Shown here piece after piece: positions 43,056 to 53,800 of a stretch of DNA of 64,000 nt; the stretch's first letter is position 1, and each line of letters begins with the position of its first letter. The notes under the pieces were generated by a model. The model was not told where the DNA came from. It did no database searches and saw nothing but the letters and a program-made list of their open reading frames with translations. The DNA is taken from NCBI RefSeq assembly GCF_003958645.1, contig NZ_RXLO01000002.1:791048-855047 (forward strand), in the 5' to 3' direction. Made by a program: the position numbers and the translations under genes. Origin of the DNA: Chitinophaga rhizosphaerae. Lineage in GTDB: Bacteria > Bacteroidota > Bacteroidia > Chitinophagales > Chitinophagaceae.

Positions 43056-43913
43056 ATGAGTGAGATGAGAATGGGCGGATTCCAGCCTTTACCAACGGTC
43101 ATCAAATATCTGATAATCATCAACATCATTGTCTGGCTTACGCAGCTGGCTTTGCCGGGAATGTATGGCATCCGCCTGTCGGATTACCTCGCGCTGAGAT
43201 ATTGGGGCTCCGAACACTTCCGTCCCCATCAGTTCATCACGCACATGTTTCTGCACGATGATTCCGGCGTCCGTTTCGGATTTCAGCAAGGCTTCAAGCA
43301 AGGGTTCCTTCATATATTTTCGAATATGTTCGCCCTCTGGATGTTTGGGTCTATCCTCGAAAACCGCTGGGGCCCGAAGCGATTCCTCAACTTTTACCTC
43401 ATTTGCGGCCTGGGCGCCGCCGTGTGCCAGGAACTCGTGCTTACCTGGGAAAATATAACCATCGCCCAAGAAGCGCAGCTTTTCTTCGACCAGCCCACCC
43501 TCGAAAATTTCCGGCATATCGCTTTAAAATACAAGGAAGAATCCTGGTACGGCTTCCTTGACGCCTGGCAAAAGCTGCCACCAGACTCGGATGCGCTTGT
43601 TTGGCAGGCCAAGCATGAGGTTTCCCTTTTGGTGGACGCTTTCCGGAACGGGAGCATGGTGGGTGCTTCCGGTGCGGTTTTTGGAGTGTTACTGGCGTTT
43701 GGGTACCTGTACCCAAATGTAGAAATGTTTATCATACCCATTCCATTCCCGATAAAAGCTAAATTCCTTATCGGCGGATACATACTCCTCGAGCTCTACG
43801 TAGGGTTCCGGAACAGTGGCGACGGCATCGCGCATTTCGCGCATATCGGCGGCGCTTTGTTCGGGTACATTTTGCTGAAGATATGGCGGGAACGAAGCCG
43901 TCCCCGCAGTTAA
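43056..43913 (+). CDS. Rhomboid intramembrane serine protease (active type)
   Basis: A 285-residue six-segment membrane protease. FKQGFLHIFSNMFALWMFGS carries the loop and His-Asn region, MVGASGAVFGVLLAFGY the nucleophile Ser near residue 204, and AHFAHIGGALFGYI the catalytic His near 263. An insert of about 60 residues separates membrane segments 3 and 4 (LFFDQPTLENFRHIALKYKE). It lies directly before a second rhomboid-fold gene lacking the catalytic residues. Confidence 0.92.
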   Translation: MSEMRMGGFQPLPTVIKYLIIINIIVWLTQLALPGMYGIRLSDYLALRYWGSEHFRPHQFITHMFLHDDSGVRFGFQQGFKQGFLHIFSNMFALWMFGSILENRWGPKRFLNFYLICGLGAAVCQELVLTWENITIAQEAQLFFDQPTLENFRHIALKYKEESWYGFLDAWQKLPPDSDALVWQAKHEVSLLVDAFRNGSMVGASGAVFGVLLAFGYLYPNVEMFIIPIPFPIKAKFLIGGYILLELYVGFRNSGDGIAHFAHIGGALFGYILLKIWRERSRPRS

Positions 43914-43929
43914 TGACCTTTTAAAATCG

Positions 43930-43937
43930 TATTTTTG
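43930..43937 (+). promoter_or_regulatory. -7 promoter box before the second rhomboid gene
   Basis: TATTTTTG matches TAnnTTTG, 18 bases before the ATG at 43956. It would let the pseudo-rhomboid be expressed on its own. Confidence 0.4.
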
Positions 43938-43955
43938 CATACAAACACCAGCGCC

Positions 43956-44915
43956 ATGGAAGTAGCAGAAAAAGAGCGGACGCCGGGCCTGTCCCTCGGA
44001 GAAGAAAAGAACATGGTAACCCAGCTTCTGCTGGTGAATATTACCGTATTCATTCTCCTGTACTTCATCAAGATCATTTTCTTCATGGAAGGGTACCAGG
44101 AGCAGCATTTCGTACGTGACATCATGACCAACACCATGGTATCCGCCTCACCGGGAACCCTGCTTGCCAAACCGTGGACCTTGCTCACGGCGATGTTCGC
44201 GCATCTCGACTTCTGGGATATTTTCAGCAATATGGTCTGGCTGTTCGTATTCGGCACCATCCTGCAACAGCGCGCCGGATACAAACAGATACCCGTCGTT
44301 TACGTGATCGGCAGCTTCGCCGGATACGCCACGTATATGGCCGCCGTTAATTTACTGCCAGGCGTTTTCCCGCCCGTAACCGCCGGTTCCGGCATCATGG
44401 GCGCGCACGCAGGTGTGATGGCCATGGCCGCCGGTATCACCTTCCTTTCCCCGGGGCTCCGCGTATTTCCACAGCTCTGGCGCGGCGGAGTGCCCGTATG
44501 GATCTTCTTCGGGATTTTCCTCGTAGTACACATCGCTTCCGCCACCCTGGGAGAAGTATCCATCGAGCAGGGCAGCCTTACCCATCTCGCCTACATGACC
44601 GGAGGTGCCATCGCCGGCGCTTTTATCGCCCTGGCACTGCGGAATGGCAGCCGCTTCGGCGACAAATCTTTCGACCTCTTTTACAACATCACCCATATTT
44701 TCGATCCAAAAAAAAAGTTGAGCCGCAAAGCTGAGGAAAGCGCCACTTTTCCCGAGCCGCCCTCTCGCAACACGCCCCTGCCTTACGTAAAAGTGGGCCA
44801 TGTTCCGGAACACCGCATCAACGAAATCCTCGACAAGATCAACGACCAGGGCATGGAAAGCCTCTCGCCCGAAGATCGCGAAATCCTCATCCGCGCCAGC
44901 CGCGACGAAGAATAA
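43956..44915 (+). CDS. Rhomboid-fold protein without the catalytic Ser and His (pseudoprotease)
   Basis: A 319-residue protein; the start at 43956 (MEVAEKERTPGLSLGEEKNM). The rhomboid layout is intact: PWTLLTAMFAHLDFWDIFSN, MVWLFVFGTIL and a helix with GG near residues 216-217. The nucleophile segment, GASGA in its neighbour, reads GAHAG, with His151 in place of Ser. The second active-site segment, AHFAHIGG in the neighbour, reads THLAYMTGG, with Tyr213 in place of His. Both members of the dyad are thus gone. A soluble C-terminal tail of about 80 residues follows (DPKKKLSRKAEESATFPEPP). It may bind clients or regulate its active partner, as iRhoms do in animals; this is inference. Confidence 0.85.
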   Translation: MEVAEKERTPGLSLGEEKNMVTQLLLVNITVFILLYFIKIIFFMEGYQEQHFVRDIMTNTMVSASPGTLLAKPWTLLTAMFAHLDFWDIFSNMVWLFVFGTILQQRAGYKQIPVVYVIGSFAGYATYMAAVNLLPGVFPPVTAGSGIMGAHAGVMAMAAGITFLSPGLRVFPQLWRGGVPVWIFFGIFLVVHIASATLGEVSIEQGSLTHLAYMTGGAIAGAFIALALRNGSRFGDKSFDLFYNITHIFDPKKKLSRKAEESATFPEPPSRNTPLPYVKVGHVPEHRINEILDKINDQGMESLSPEDREILIRASRDEE

Positions 44916-44986
44916 CACGGATTTATACAGAAAATCGCGGCAGCTTTATTATTTTAGCTGTTCAACATCCCATACCCCATGCCGTC

Positions 44987-46057
44987 ATGAAGAAGTTCCG
45001 ATTCCTGAACCTCCGCGTCACCACTTATTCCGTTTCCCTGATGCTTGTTGCCTCCGCCTGGCTCCCCCTCGCCAGACCGCGAAATTATATGCCCTTCGGC
45101 TTTGCCGGCCTCGCCTTTCCCGTTCTCTGGATCATCGTTATCATACTGATGGCCGTGCTCTGGAAAACGAAACGGCCATACTGGCGCATCCCGCTGCTGG
45201 CGCTGGTTTTGTCTGTCCGCGGTATTATCCCCTATTTCGCATTCGGCGGCATCCGGGGCGATGTGGGCGCCTCCGCGAAATCATTCACCGTCATGACCTT
45301 CAACTCCTCCAGCATGGGGTTGAAAAAATATAAAACCGACACGCCCATCGTCCATAAAATCGACGAAGTGCTCCGCGAAGCGTCGCCAGACATCCTTTGT
45401 ATGGAGGAGTTCTACACCAACACCCGGCCCGACCGCGACCGGCACCTCCAGCGCATCCGCGAAGCCGGCAATTATCCTTACCATTACTTCGCACCGCATT
45501 TCGTGAACTGGAAAACCTGGCACTACGGCACCATCGTCTTTTCCCGCTTCCCCATCATCGACTCCGCACGCATCCCGTTCAAAGGCGGTTACGGCCGCGA
45601 CGAAGACCTCCTGCGGCTGCGGCTCCTCGTGCATGGCGACACGGTGGGCCTGCTGGTGGCGCACTTCGCGTCGTACCAGCTCAACAGCGACCAGTACAAT
45701 TTCCGCCGGGCCATCCTGCCCTTCAGCGGGCGACGGCTCACCAAAAGGCTCATCGCCCAACAGGCCAATATCCTGAAAGATGAAATGGAAAAAATACCCG
45801 AACCGATCATCGTGACGGGCGACTTCAACGACGTTCCCCTGTCTTATACCTACCACACCGTTCGCGGCAACCGGCTACAGGACGCCTGGCTGGAACGGGG
45901 ATTCGGCCTGGGGAGGACTTTCTCCTCCATCTCGCCCACCTTGCGGATCGATTACATGCTGCCCGACGAGCGTTTCCAGGTGGAAGACGTGAAAGTGTAC
46001 AGGAGCCGCCTGCTGCAACATTTTCCCCTTTCAGCGCGTTTATCCTTGCGCCGGTGA
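44987..46057 (+). CDS. Membrane-anchored endonuclease/exonuclease/phosphatase-fold protein (copy 1)
   Basis: A 356-residue protein with three N-terminal membrane segments (to about residue 88) and a soluble EEP-fold domain: FTVMTFNSSSMG, DILCMEEFYTN (metal-binding Glu), GDFNDVPLSYTYHTVRG (Asp, Asn) and SPTLRIDYML. The final motif, normally SDHxP with a catalytic Asp-His pair, reads LQHFP here, so the Asp is Gln while the His stays. Activity is therefore uncertain. The rhomboid-rhomboid-EEP order is a recurrent Bacteroidota neighbourhood by general knowledge. Confidence 0.85.
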   Translation: MKKFRFLNLRVTTYSVSLMLVASAWLPLARPRNYMPFGFAGLAFPVLWIIVIILMAVLWKTKRPYWRIPLLALVLSVRGIIPYFAFGGIRGDVGASAKSFTVMTFNSSSMGLKKYKTDTPIVHKIDEVLREASPDILCMEEFYTNTRPDRDRHLQRIREAGNYPYHYFAPHFVNWKTWHYGTIVFSRFPIIDSARIPFKGGYGRDEDLLRLRLLVHGDTVGLLVAHFASYQLNSDQYNFRRAILPFSGRRLTKRLIAQQANILKDEMEKIPEPIIVTGDFNDVPLSYTYHTVRGNRLQDAWLERGFGLGRTFSSISPTLRIDYMLPDERFQVEDVKVYRSRLLQHFPLSARLSLRR

Positions 46058-46172
46058 TCACACAATAAAGAGATTTTGCATACGAAACCGGCTGTTCCAC
46101 AACTTGGCATTACATTTATTAACGTATTGTCAATTAATGATTTAAATTTATAGCAGCCAAACATTTGACCTG

Positions 46173-47294
46173 TTGAAATTTTTACGACTTTTTACAAAAG
46201 GTTTTTTCCTTACGGTGAACATCCTTGTTGTTGTTTTTTTCCTACTTGCCTGCCTGGTCCCCCTCATTTCCCCGGTACGGTTTTGGCCGATCAGTTTCCT
46301 GACCCTCGGGTTTCCTTTCCTGTTGGCCATCCTGGGGCTTTTCCTCATTTTCTGGCTCATCTTTCATCCCAAATATGCGCTCATCCCGCTGGTAGCGATA
46401 TTGCTCGGCTGGAAGTCGGTCTCCTCCTTCGTGGCGATCCGCTGGCCGCAGAACTGGGATACGGCCGACCGGCCCGACGGTAGTTTCAACGTCATGAGTT
46501 TCAACGTGGCGCTTTTCGGGCTGTACAGTACGAAGAACAGCAAGCCCGTGCGCGATTCCATTTTCAGGCTGATAGCACGGTATGAGCCGGATGTGTTGTG
46601 CCTGCAGGATTTTTACACTTCCGAAAAGAAAAACGATTTCAATAACCGGGAAGATATTTCGCGGGAACTGAATATGCCCCACCGTTTCTTTTCGAGCGAT
46701 TTCAACCGCAACGGCTCCCAGCACTGGGGGAGCATCATCTTTTCGAAATTCCCCATCATCCTGTCCGACAAAGTAAAATTATCGAGCGGGCCACTGGGCG
46801 AAAGCCTCATTTTCGCGGACATCTTAAAGGACGGAGACACGGTCCGCATCATCAACATGCACCTCGAATCTTTCCGGTTCAACAAGGAAGACTACCAGTC
46901 TATCAATAAAGTGAAAGCCCAGAAAGACACGGGGCTCGTGGCCACGCGCGGCATCCTGTACAAAATGCGCGACGCGTACGTCCGCCGGAGCCGCCAGGCC
47001 GTGATCGTAGCCGATTTCATCCGTACGAGCCCGCATCCTGTGGTGGTTTGCGGCGATTTCAACGATACCCCGGCCAGTTATACCTATTATACCATCCGCG
47101 GCAACCTGCAAGACGCGTTCCTGCAGAAAGGCAGCGGTGTGGGCAGAACTTTCTCCGGCATCTCGCCCACCCTGCGCATCGATTACATCTTCGCGGATCC
47201 CGCGTTTACCGTCCACGGCTTCCGCACCATCCCCACCGATCTCAGCGACCATTACCCCGTGATCACGAATTTGCGGTTCGGGGAGGACGAATAA
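46173..47294 (+). CDS. Membrane-anchored endonuclease/exonuclease/phosphatase-fold protein (copy 2)
   Basis: A 373-residue paralogue of the preceding gene. A TTG start at 46173 is the only choice that keeps the first membrane helix; the next Met is within the EEP domain. Two or three N-terminal membrane segments precede FNVMSFNVALFG, DVLCLQDFYTSE, VVVCGDFNDTPASYTYYTIR, SPTLRIDYIF and LSDHYPVITNL. The active-site set looks complete except that the usual Glu in the LQE-type motif is Asp. It could be a nuclease or a phosphodiesterase acting in the periplasm or at the membrane. Confidence 0.83.
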   Translation: MKFLRLFTKGFFLTVNILVVVFFLLACLVPLISPVRFWPISFLTLGFPFLLAILGLFLIFWLIFHPKYALIPLVAILLGWKSVSSFVAIRWPQNWDTADRPDGSFNVMSFNVALFGLYSTKNSKPVRDSIFRLIARYEPDVLCLQDFYTSEKKNDFNNREDISRELNMPHRFFSSDFNRNGSQHWGSIIFSKFPIILSDKVKLSSGPLGESLIFADILKDGDTVRIINMHLESFRFNKEDYQSINKVKAQKDTGLVATRGILYKMRDAYVRRSRQAVIVADFIRTSPHPVVVCGDFNDTPASYTYYTIRGNLQDAFLQKGSGVGRTFSGISPTLRIDYIFADPAFTVHGFRTIPTDLSDHYPVITNLRFGEDE

Positions 47295-47380
47295 GCTTCA
47301 TAAGTTTGTCTTCGGCTTTTGGCTAAAAAATTCGAAATTAGGGTGATAAAATGCGAAATTCGCCCCTCGAACCTTTTGAT

Positions 47381-48877
47381 ATGTCAGAACAGCTTAAACT
47401 ACACAATACCCTAAGCCGACAAAAAGAAGTATTCACACCGTTGTATCCCGGTCACGTGGGCATGTACGTGTGCGGCCCCACCGTTTCGGGGGAATCCCAC
47501 CTCGGCCATGCGCGCCCGTTCATCACGTTCGACGTGCTGTACCGGTACCTGCTGCACCTGGGCTACAGAGTGAGATACGTCCGCAATATCACCGACGCCG
47601 GGCACTTTGAGGAAGAAGGAAGAGATGCGGAAGACAAAATCGCCAAAGGCGCGCTGCTGGAAAAACTGGAGCCCATGGAACTGGTGCAGAAATACACCAA
47701 CCTCTTCCACTGGGCCATGGAACAGTTCAACAACCTCCAACCCAGCATCGAGCCCACCGCCACCGGCCACATCGTGGAACAGATCGAGATGATCAAAAAG
47801 ATCATCGACGACGGGTTCGCCTACGAAGCCAACGGCTCCGTGTACTTCGACGTCAAGAAATATTCCGAACAGCATCATTACGGCATCCTCAGCGGCCGCG
47901 TCATCGAAGACCAGCTGGAAACCACCCGCGAACTGGATAACCAGGACGAAAAGCGGAACAAGGTCGATTTCGCCCTGTGGAAAAAAGCACCGCCCGAGCA
48001 TCTCATGCGCTGGCCCAGCCCCTGGGGCGACGGCTTCCCCGGATGGCACATCGAGTGCTCCGCCATGAGCGGCAAATACCTCGGCAAGCAATTCGATATT
48101 CACGGCGGCGGTATGGACCTCCAGTTCCCGCACCACGAATGCGAAATCGCCCAAAGCACCGTTGCGCATGGAGACATGATGGCCCGCTATTGGGTCCATA
48201 ACAACATGATCACCATCAACGGGAAAAAGATGGGCAAAAGCTACGGCAACGTCATCCGCCTCACGGACCTCTTCGCCGGCACGCACCCGCTGCTGGAAAA
48301 GGCCTACAGCCCCATGACCATCCGTTTCTTCATCCTCCAGACCCATTACCGCTCCACGCTCGACTTCTCCAACGAAGCCCTGCAGGCCGCGGAAAAAGGG
48401 CTGGCCCGCCTCTGGTCTGCCTTCGAAACGCTCCAGAAACTGGAATACGCCGGCAACGGAAGCCCCATCAACGATGAACTGGACAAGCAGGTGCGTGACT
48501 TCTGCGACGATTGCGCCACCGCCATGAGCGACGACATCAGCACCGCCCGCGTGCTCGCCAATCTTTTCGAACTGGCGCCCATCGTGAATTCGCTCCGCGG
48601 CGGTCAGATCAAAATGCACGAGCTCAGCGAATCCACTTTCGCCCTGCTCAAAACCACCTGGCAAACGTTCCTGGTAGACATCCTGGGCATGCGTTCCGAA
48701 GAAACCGCCGACACCGGCAAGCTCGACGGCGTGCTGCAACTGCTGATCGACATCCGGAAAGAAGCCAAGGGCCGCAAGGATTACGCAACGTCAGATAAAA
48801 TCCGGAACCAGCTGCAGGCCATCGGCATCCAGTTGAAAGACGAGAAAGACGGGACCGTTTCCTACGCCATCGATTAA
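47381..48877 (+). CDS. cysS: Cysteinyl-tRNA synthetase
   Basis: A 498-residue class I synthetase charging tRNA-Cys. The start at 47381 ([18 protein letters not shown]) fits the family; an ATG at 47351 is less likely. [19 protein letters not shown] contains the HIGH motif and a zinc-binding Cys, [10 protein letters not shown] and the [10 protein letters not shown] segment hold more zinc ligands, and KKMGKSYGN is the KMSKS loop. The C-terminal anticodon-binding region is complete. Confidence 0.96.
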   Translation: MSEQLKLHNTLSRQKEVFTPLYPGHVGMYVCGPTVSGESHLGHARPFITFDVLYRYLLHLGYRVRYVRNITDAGHFEEEGRDAEDKIAKGALLEKLEPMELVQKYTNLFHWAMEQFNNLQPSIEPTATGHIVEQIEMIKKIIDDGFAYEANGSVYFDVKKYSEQHHYGILSGRVIEDQLETTRELDNQDEKRNKVDFALWKKAPPEHLMRWPSPWGDGFPGWHIECSAMSGKYLGKQFDIHGGGMDLQFPHHECEIAQSTVAHGDMMARYWVHNNMITINGKKMGKSYGNVIRLTDLFAGTHPLLEKAYSPMTIRFFILQTHYRSTLDFSNEALQAAEKGLARLWSAFETLQKLEYAGNGSPINDELDKQVRDFCDDCATAMSDDISTARVLANLFELAPIVNSLRGGQIKMHELSESTFALLKTTWQTFLVDILGMRSEETADTGKLDGVLQLLIDIRKEAKGRKDYATSDKIRNQLQAIGIQLKDEKDGTVSYAID

Positions 48878-48888
48878 CCGTTCACAAC

Positions 48889-49497
48889 ATGACACCGCAC
48901 GAAGTTTACATTCAACATCTTCGTAAGGATAAAAAACTGCAAAAGATCGTCTCCGCCCCGCTGGAAATACTGCCGGTGCGGAAAAACATCGCACTGAAGC
49001 TCGTGGGCTCCATCATGAGCCAACAGTTGTCTGTCCGCGTGGCGGAGGTGATCTACGGCAGATTCCTGGCGCTTTACGGCGGCAAGGAACCCAAGCCCCG
49101 GCAAATCCTCGACACCCCGCCCGAAACCCTCCGCGCCATCGGGCTTTCCAACGCCAAAGTCTCCTACGTCCACAACGTGGCCCGCTTCGTTATCGAAGAA
49201 AAACTGACCGACGCGCGCCTTCACAAAATGAGCGACGAAGAAGTGATCGCCTACCTCACCCGCATCAAGGGCGTGGGCCGGTGGACCGTAGAAATGCTGC
49301 TCATGTTCTACCTGGGCCGTGAAGACATATTCTCTCCCGACGATCTCGGTATTCAGCAAGCCATGACCCGGCTGTACAAGCTCGACCACTCCGACAAAAA
49401 GCAGCACCGCGCACGGTTGCTGGAACTGTCTGCCAAATGGGCGCCCTACCGTTCACACGCGTGCCGGTACCTCTGGGCCTGGAAGGATGGTGAATAA
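48889..49497 (+). CDS. AlkA-like DNA-3-methyladenine glycosylase
   Basis: A 202-residue HhH-GPD protein that removes alkylated bases. SIMSQQLSVRVAEVI starts the core, LTRIKGVGRWTVEMLLMF is the helix-hairpin-helix, and the catalytic Asp lies in IFSPDDLGIQQAM. It lacks the N-terminal domain of E. coli AlkA, as do many short family members. It is only 11 bases behind cysS and likely shares its transcript. Confidence 0.9.
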   Translation: MTPHEVYIQHLRKDKKLQKIVSAPLEILPVRKNIALKLVGSIMSQQLSVRVAEVIYGRFLALYGGKEPKPRQILDTPPETLRAIGLSNAKVSYVHNVARFVIEEKLTDARLHKMSDEEVIAYLTRIKGVGRWTVEMLLMFYLGREDIFSPDDLGIQQAMTRLYKLDHSDKKQHRARLLELSAKWAPYRSHACRYLWAWKDGE

Positions 49498-49508
49498 TAA
49501 ACTGACAA

Positions 49509-50147
49509 TCAAGGAAAAACGTACGATGTTATGTACGTCGTGTCTGTCTGGCCTTCCAGCTGGATGAGGCCTACCCCTTTCGCGTAGAAATTCGTGAATA
49601 TTTCCTGTGCGGGATAAACCGGGGGAATGGATGCTTCCGTCCTGACGCCTATCACATCTTCGAAAGTTTGCCCCTGTTTGGTGGTTTTAGGCGATCCTTT
49701 CTGGATGATGGTGTGCGTAACGGTGACGTCGACTTTCCCGAGAATGGGAATATCGACCGCGATAGTTTCATTCCACGACCCGCCGGGCGGCAGGTTATCG
49801 CGGAGGTAAACAGTGTGGAATTTATCTGCCGGCGCACCGGGGATGTCTGAAAAATCGGCCATGGTTTCATATTCTCCCCCGCCGCAGCGGAAAAGGGATT
49901 TTTCGCCCATGTCCACATCTTCGAGCACACGCCAGGGCTGGCCGTTGATCATGGAGTCGCCTTTTACGAGGAGCGAATAGCGCAGCGTATCGGCAGACCC
50001 GTCTACCGTATTATATGAAAACGTAGCGCCTGTGAAGTAGGGCGCATAATCGCAGGTTGTACCCTTATTAGGCGTTTCCTTGCTTTTTTCCTTGGTGCAG
50101 GCCGAAAATGTCAATACGGCCACAGTCAGTAAGAGTCTCGCTTTCAT
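49509..50147 (-). CDS. Hypothetical lipoprotein
   Basis: A 212-residue predicted lipoprotein with signal MKARLLLTVAVLTFSACTKE (lipobox FSAC). The mature part is beta-rich with strands such as TFSYNTVDGSADTLRYSLLV and VTVTHTIIQKGSPKTTK. I do not recognise a family. It converges with the AlkA-like gene and is divergent from the SusC operon. Confidence 0.7.
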   Translation of the reverse strand: MKARLLLTVAVLTFSACTKEKSKETPNKGTTCDYAPYFTGATFSYNTVDGSADTLRYSLLVKGDSMINGQPWRVLEDVDMGEKSLFRCGGGEYETMADFSDIPGAPADKFHTVYLRDNLPPGGSWNETIAVDIPILGKVDVTVTHTIIQKGSPKTTKQGQTFEDVIGVRTEASIPPVYPAQEIFTNFYAKGVGLIQLEGQTDTTYITSYVFP

Positions 50148-50246
50148 GAATATGCAGTATCAAGACTAAGTTACCGGATATTTTCTAAACTTTATTATGT
50201 CCATCTTACACTTATTTAGAAAATATTTAAAGAAAATCTTGATAAC

Positions 50247-50800
50247 TTAACTCCTGAAATCTGAATCGAACCCGTTAATCTATTTATTGAACGAAACCCG
50301 ATACGTTATGCGAAACTTTCCACGTTACGGCTGTGCCAGGCTTTTGGCCACGCCATTATCTTTCCCGGAGGCCTGTCCGCCTCCACGTTTTTCCCGACAG
50401 ACAGCCAGACCCGTTTAAGTGTAGCCCGATTTGTTGCCCGGTTGTATGATATGGATGCAATAGTAATAACAGTGAATTCTTGCATCTGTAATTAGAAGGA
50501 TCTAAATCGATACAGTGGCCATTTTTTGAATAAACCTAAACAGAAAAAATTATGCTAAACATTCCTCGTTGCGGCAAAGCCATGCCCATGGCTATGCTTC
50601 AAGCATTCCACGAATTTTCAACGATGAGTTGATACGACACAGTGAATATATCATTGACGAATTGCATCGGTAATTATTGAATCGATACCCGTTACTATTT
50701 TTTTGAACGAAACCTAACACGTTACAGTTATGCGAAGAATTCCACGTTATGGCGGAGCCATGCTCATGGCTGTGCTCGCCGTCTTTTCAGGGGACATGCC
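50247..50800 (+). repeat. Three tandem copies of the susC promoter/start region
   Basis: The 582-base gap before susC holds two decayed copies of its own 5' end. Each copy has an AATCGA element (50264, 50505, 50680), then TTGAA-(C/T)-(G/A)AAACC, then ATG 44-50 bases after the element (50308, 50552, 50730). The third ATG is the susC start. Reading on, copy 1 gives MRNFPRYGCARLLA and stops after 36 codons (50416-50418). Copy 2 gives MLNIPRCGKAMPMAML and stops after 26 codons (50630-50632). SusC begins MRRIPRYGGAMLMAVL. The segments upstream of copies 2 and 3 also match (TTGCATC-GTAATTA). Confidence 0.8.
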
Positions 50801-53800
50801 CGTCTCCCACGCCCAATCTGTCCAGCAAACTACCCAGCAAACGGTCAGGGGAAAAATCAGGGATGGCAAGAACGTCTCCCTCCCCGGCGTAACGGTAGTA
50901 TTGAAAGGCACTACCAAAGGGACAGTTACAGATGAAAAAGGGAACTTCACGCTGTCTGGCGTGGAGCCCAATTCCGTGCTCGTGATCCAGTTTATCGGGT
51001 ACGAAACCCAGGAGTACCCGCTCAATGGCGCTTCCTCCGTCACCATCACCCTGAAGGAAACGGAAAGTCAGCTCGACGAGTACGTGGTAACGGGGTATGG
51101 CGTTACCAAGAAAGTGACCAAAACCGGTTCGGTGAGCACGGTGAAGGGGGAAGAAATCAAGCAGGCGCCGACCGTGAACGTTTCCAACGCGTTGGTGGGC
51201 CGCGTTTCCGGGCTGATGGCCCTCAACAACAGCGGTGAGCCCGGCTACGATGGTTCCCGCATCCTCATCCGCGGCCGAAGCACTTTCAACAACTCCGATC
51301 CGCTCGTGGTGATCGACGGAATTCCCCGCGACGGGTTCCAGCGGCTGAACCCGAACGACATCGAGAACATTTCGGTGCTGAAAGACGCATCCGCCGCCAT
51401 CTTCGGTTCCCGCGCGGCCAACGGCGTTATCCTCATCACAACCAAGCGCGGTAAAACGGGCAAGCCTACACTGAGCTACAGCTTCAACCAGGCTTTCACC
51501 CAACCTACGCGTATTCCCGAAATGGCCGATGCCCCTACGTATGCCAGGATCGTGAATGAAATCAACGTCAATGCAGGCGGAACGGCACCCTTCACCGACC
51601 AGGACATCCAGAAGTTCGCTTCCGGCTCCGACCCCTGGACGCATCCCAACACCGACTGGGTAGGCGAAGTGGTGAAGCCCCTCAGCAGCCAGAACCGTCA
51701 TGATCTCTCGCTGCGCGGCGGGTCAGACAAGTTCATCTATTTCGTTTCCCTCGGCACCCTTTTCCAGGACGGGATCTTCAAGGAAAGCGCCACCAAATAC
51801 CGGCAGCATAACGTCCGCATCAACCTCGACGCGAACGTCAACAAATACTTCACCGTTCGCCTCGACGTGGCCGGCCGGCTCGAAGACAGGAACTTCCCGC
51901 CGAGGAGCGCCGGTTCCATCTTCCGCGCCCTCCTTCGCGGACGGCCCACAGAAGCCGCCGTCTGGCCCAACGGACTGCCCGGCCCCGATATCGAATACGG
52001 CGACAACCCCGTGGTAACCAGTACCAACGCCATCGGGTACCAGAAAGACAAAACCTACATCCTCAACAGCAACCTCGGCGCCGTACTGTACATCCCGCAG
52101 GTGGAAGGCCTCTTCCTCGACGCCAACTTTGCGCTGGACCAGTCTTTCAACTTCAACAAGCGCTTCATCAAGCCCTGGACGCTGTATTCCTTCAACGGTT
52201 TCGATCAGAACGGCCAACCGAAAGTTTCCGGTTCCAACCGCGGTGTATCCGCCCCCGAACTGGAAGAATGGTTCAACCAGGGCCAGAACATCACCCTGAA
52301 TGGGAAGATCAACTATATCCGCGCATTCGGCAAACACAACGTGGGCGGCATTGTTGCGATAGAACGCAGCGAGCAGCGCGGCGATGCGGCATGGTTGAAG
52401 CGGAAGTATTATCTCTCCGGTTCCGTTGACCAGATCAATGCCGGCTCCAACGACGAGAAAGACAATAGCGGCAGCGGCTTCGAATACGCCCGCCTGAACT
52501 ATTTCGGCCGTTTCTCCTACAACTACTCCGAAAAATACCTGTTCGATTTCAACTGGCGGTACGACGGGTCGCAGAACTTCCCCGAAGGCCGCAGGTTCGG
52601 TTTCTTCCCCGGCGTTTCCGCCGGTTGGGTACTGAGCAGCGAACCGTTCTGGAAATCGACGTTCGGTTCCACGATGGATTATTTCAAAATCCGCGCGTCT
52701 TACGGACAAATGGGGAACGACCTCATCAAGGCATTCCAGTACGTGCAGACTTACAACATCATCGCCAACGGGCCCGTTTTCGGCGGCACGCCCAACAGCG
52801 CCATCAACCCGTCTACCATTCCCAACCCGTTCATCACCTGGGAGCGGTCCAACAACACCGACATCGCGCTGGAAACGAAGCTGTTCAACGGTTTGATCGG
52901 GCTGGAAGCGGAGTTCTTCTTCACGCACCGAAAAGACATCCTGGCGCCGCGCCAGGCTTCCATCCCGCTGTATACCGGCATGACGCTGCCGGATGAAAAC
53001 ATCGGGGAAGTGAAGAACAAAGGCGTGGACCTGCACATCACCCACAAGCGCACCGTGAACAAGTTCACCTACGAAATCGTGGCGAACATTTCCCACGCCA
53101 AAAACAAGATCGTGAACTGGGACGAAGCGCCGAACACGCCCGAATGGCAGAAAGTGACCGGCAAACAGATCGGCGCACCGCTCTATTACCGCGCTATCGG
53201 CATCTTCCGCGACGCCGACCACGTAAACAGTTATCCACATGTAGGCGGCGCACGGCCTGGCGATATCATCTTCGAAGACTTACCCACCAAAGACGGTAAG
53301 GGAGACGGGGTGATCAACGACCTCGACCGCATGCGCATCGACCGTTCAGAATACCCGACCTGGAACTACGGGCTCACGCTGGCGGCCAATTATCGCAATT
53401 TCGATGTGACGATGCTGTGGCAGGGCGCCACCGGATCGAGCCAGTACATCCGGACGGAATCCGGCCTCATCGGGAACTTCCCCATGAAGATCGCTAACGA
53501 CCGCTGGACGACCGACAACCTCGACGCTTCCATGCCGCGGCCGTACGACCGTGACCGTGAGTACTGGGTGAGCCGTCCCAACTCTTTCTGGTTCTGGAAT
53601 ACCGATTATCTGCGACTGAAGACGGTGGAACTGGGGTACACCATCCCCGAACGCCTCCGGAAACGCGCCGGCATCGAAGACCTGCGGATTTACGTGAGCG
53701 GACAGAACCTCATTACGTTCGACAAGGTGAAGATCTTTGACCCGGAATCGCCCTCCGGCAGCGGACAATTCTATCCGCAAACGCGCATCTTCAACGTTGG

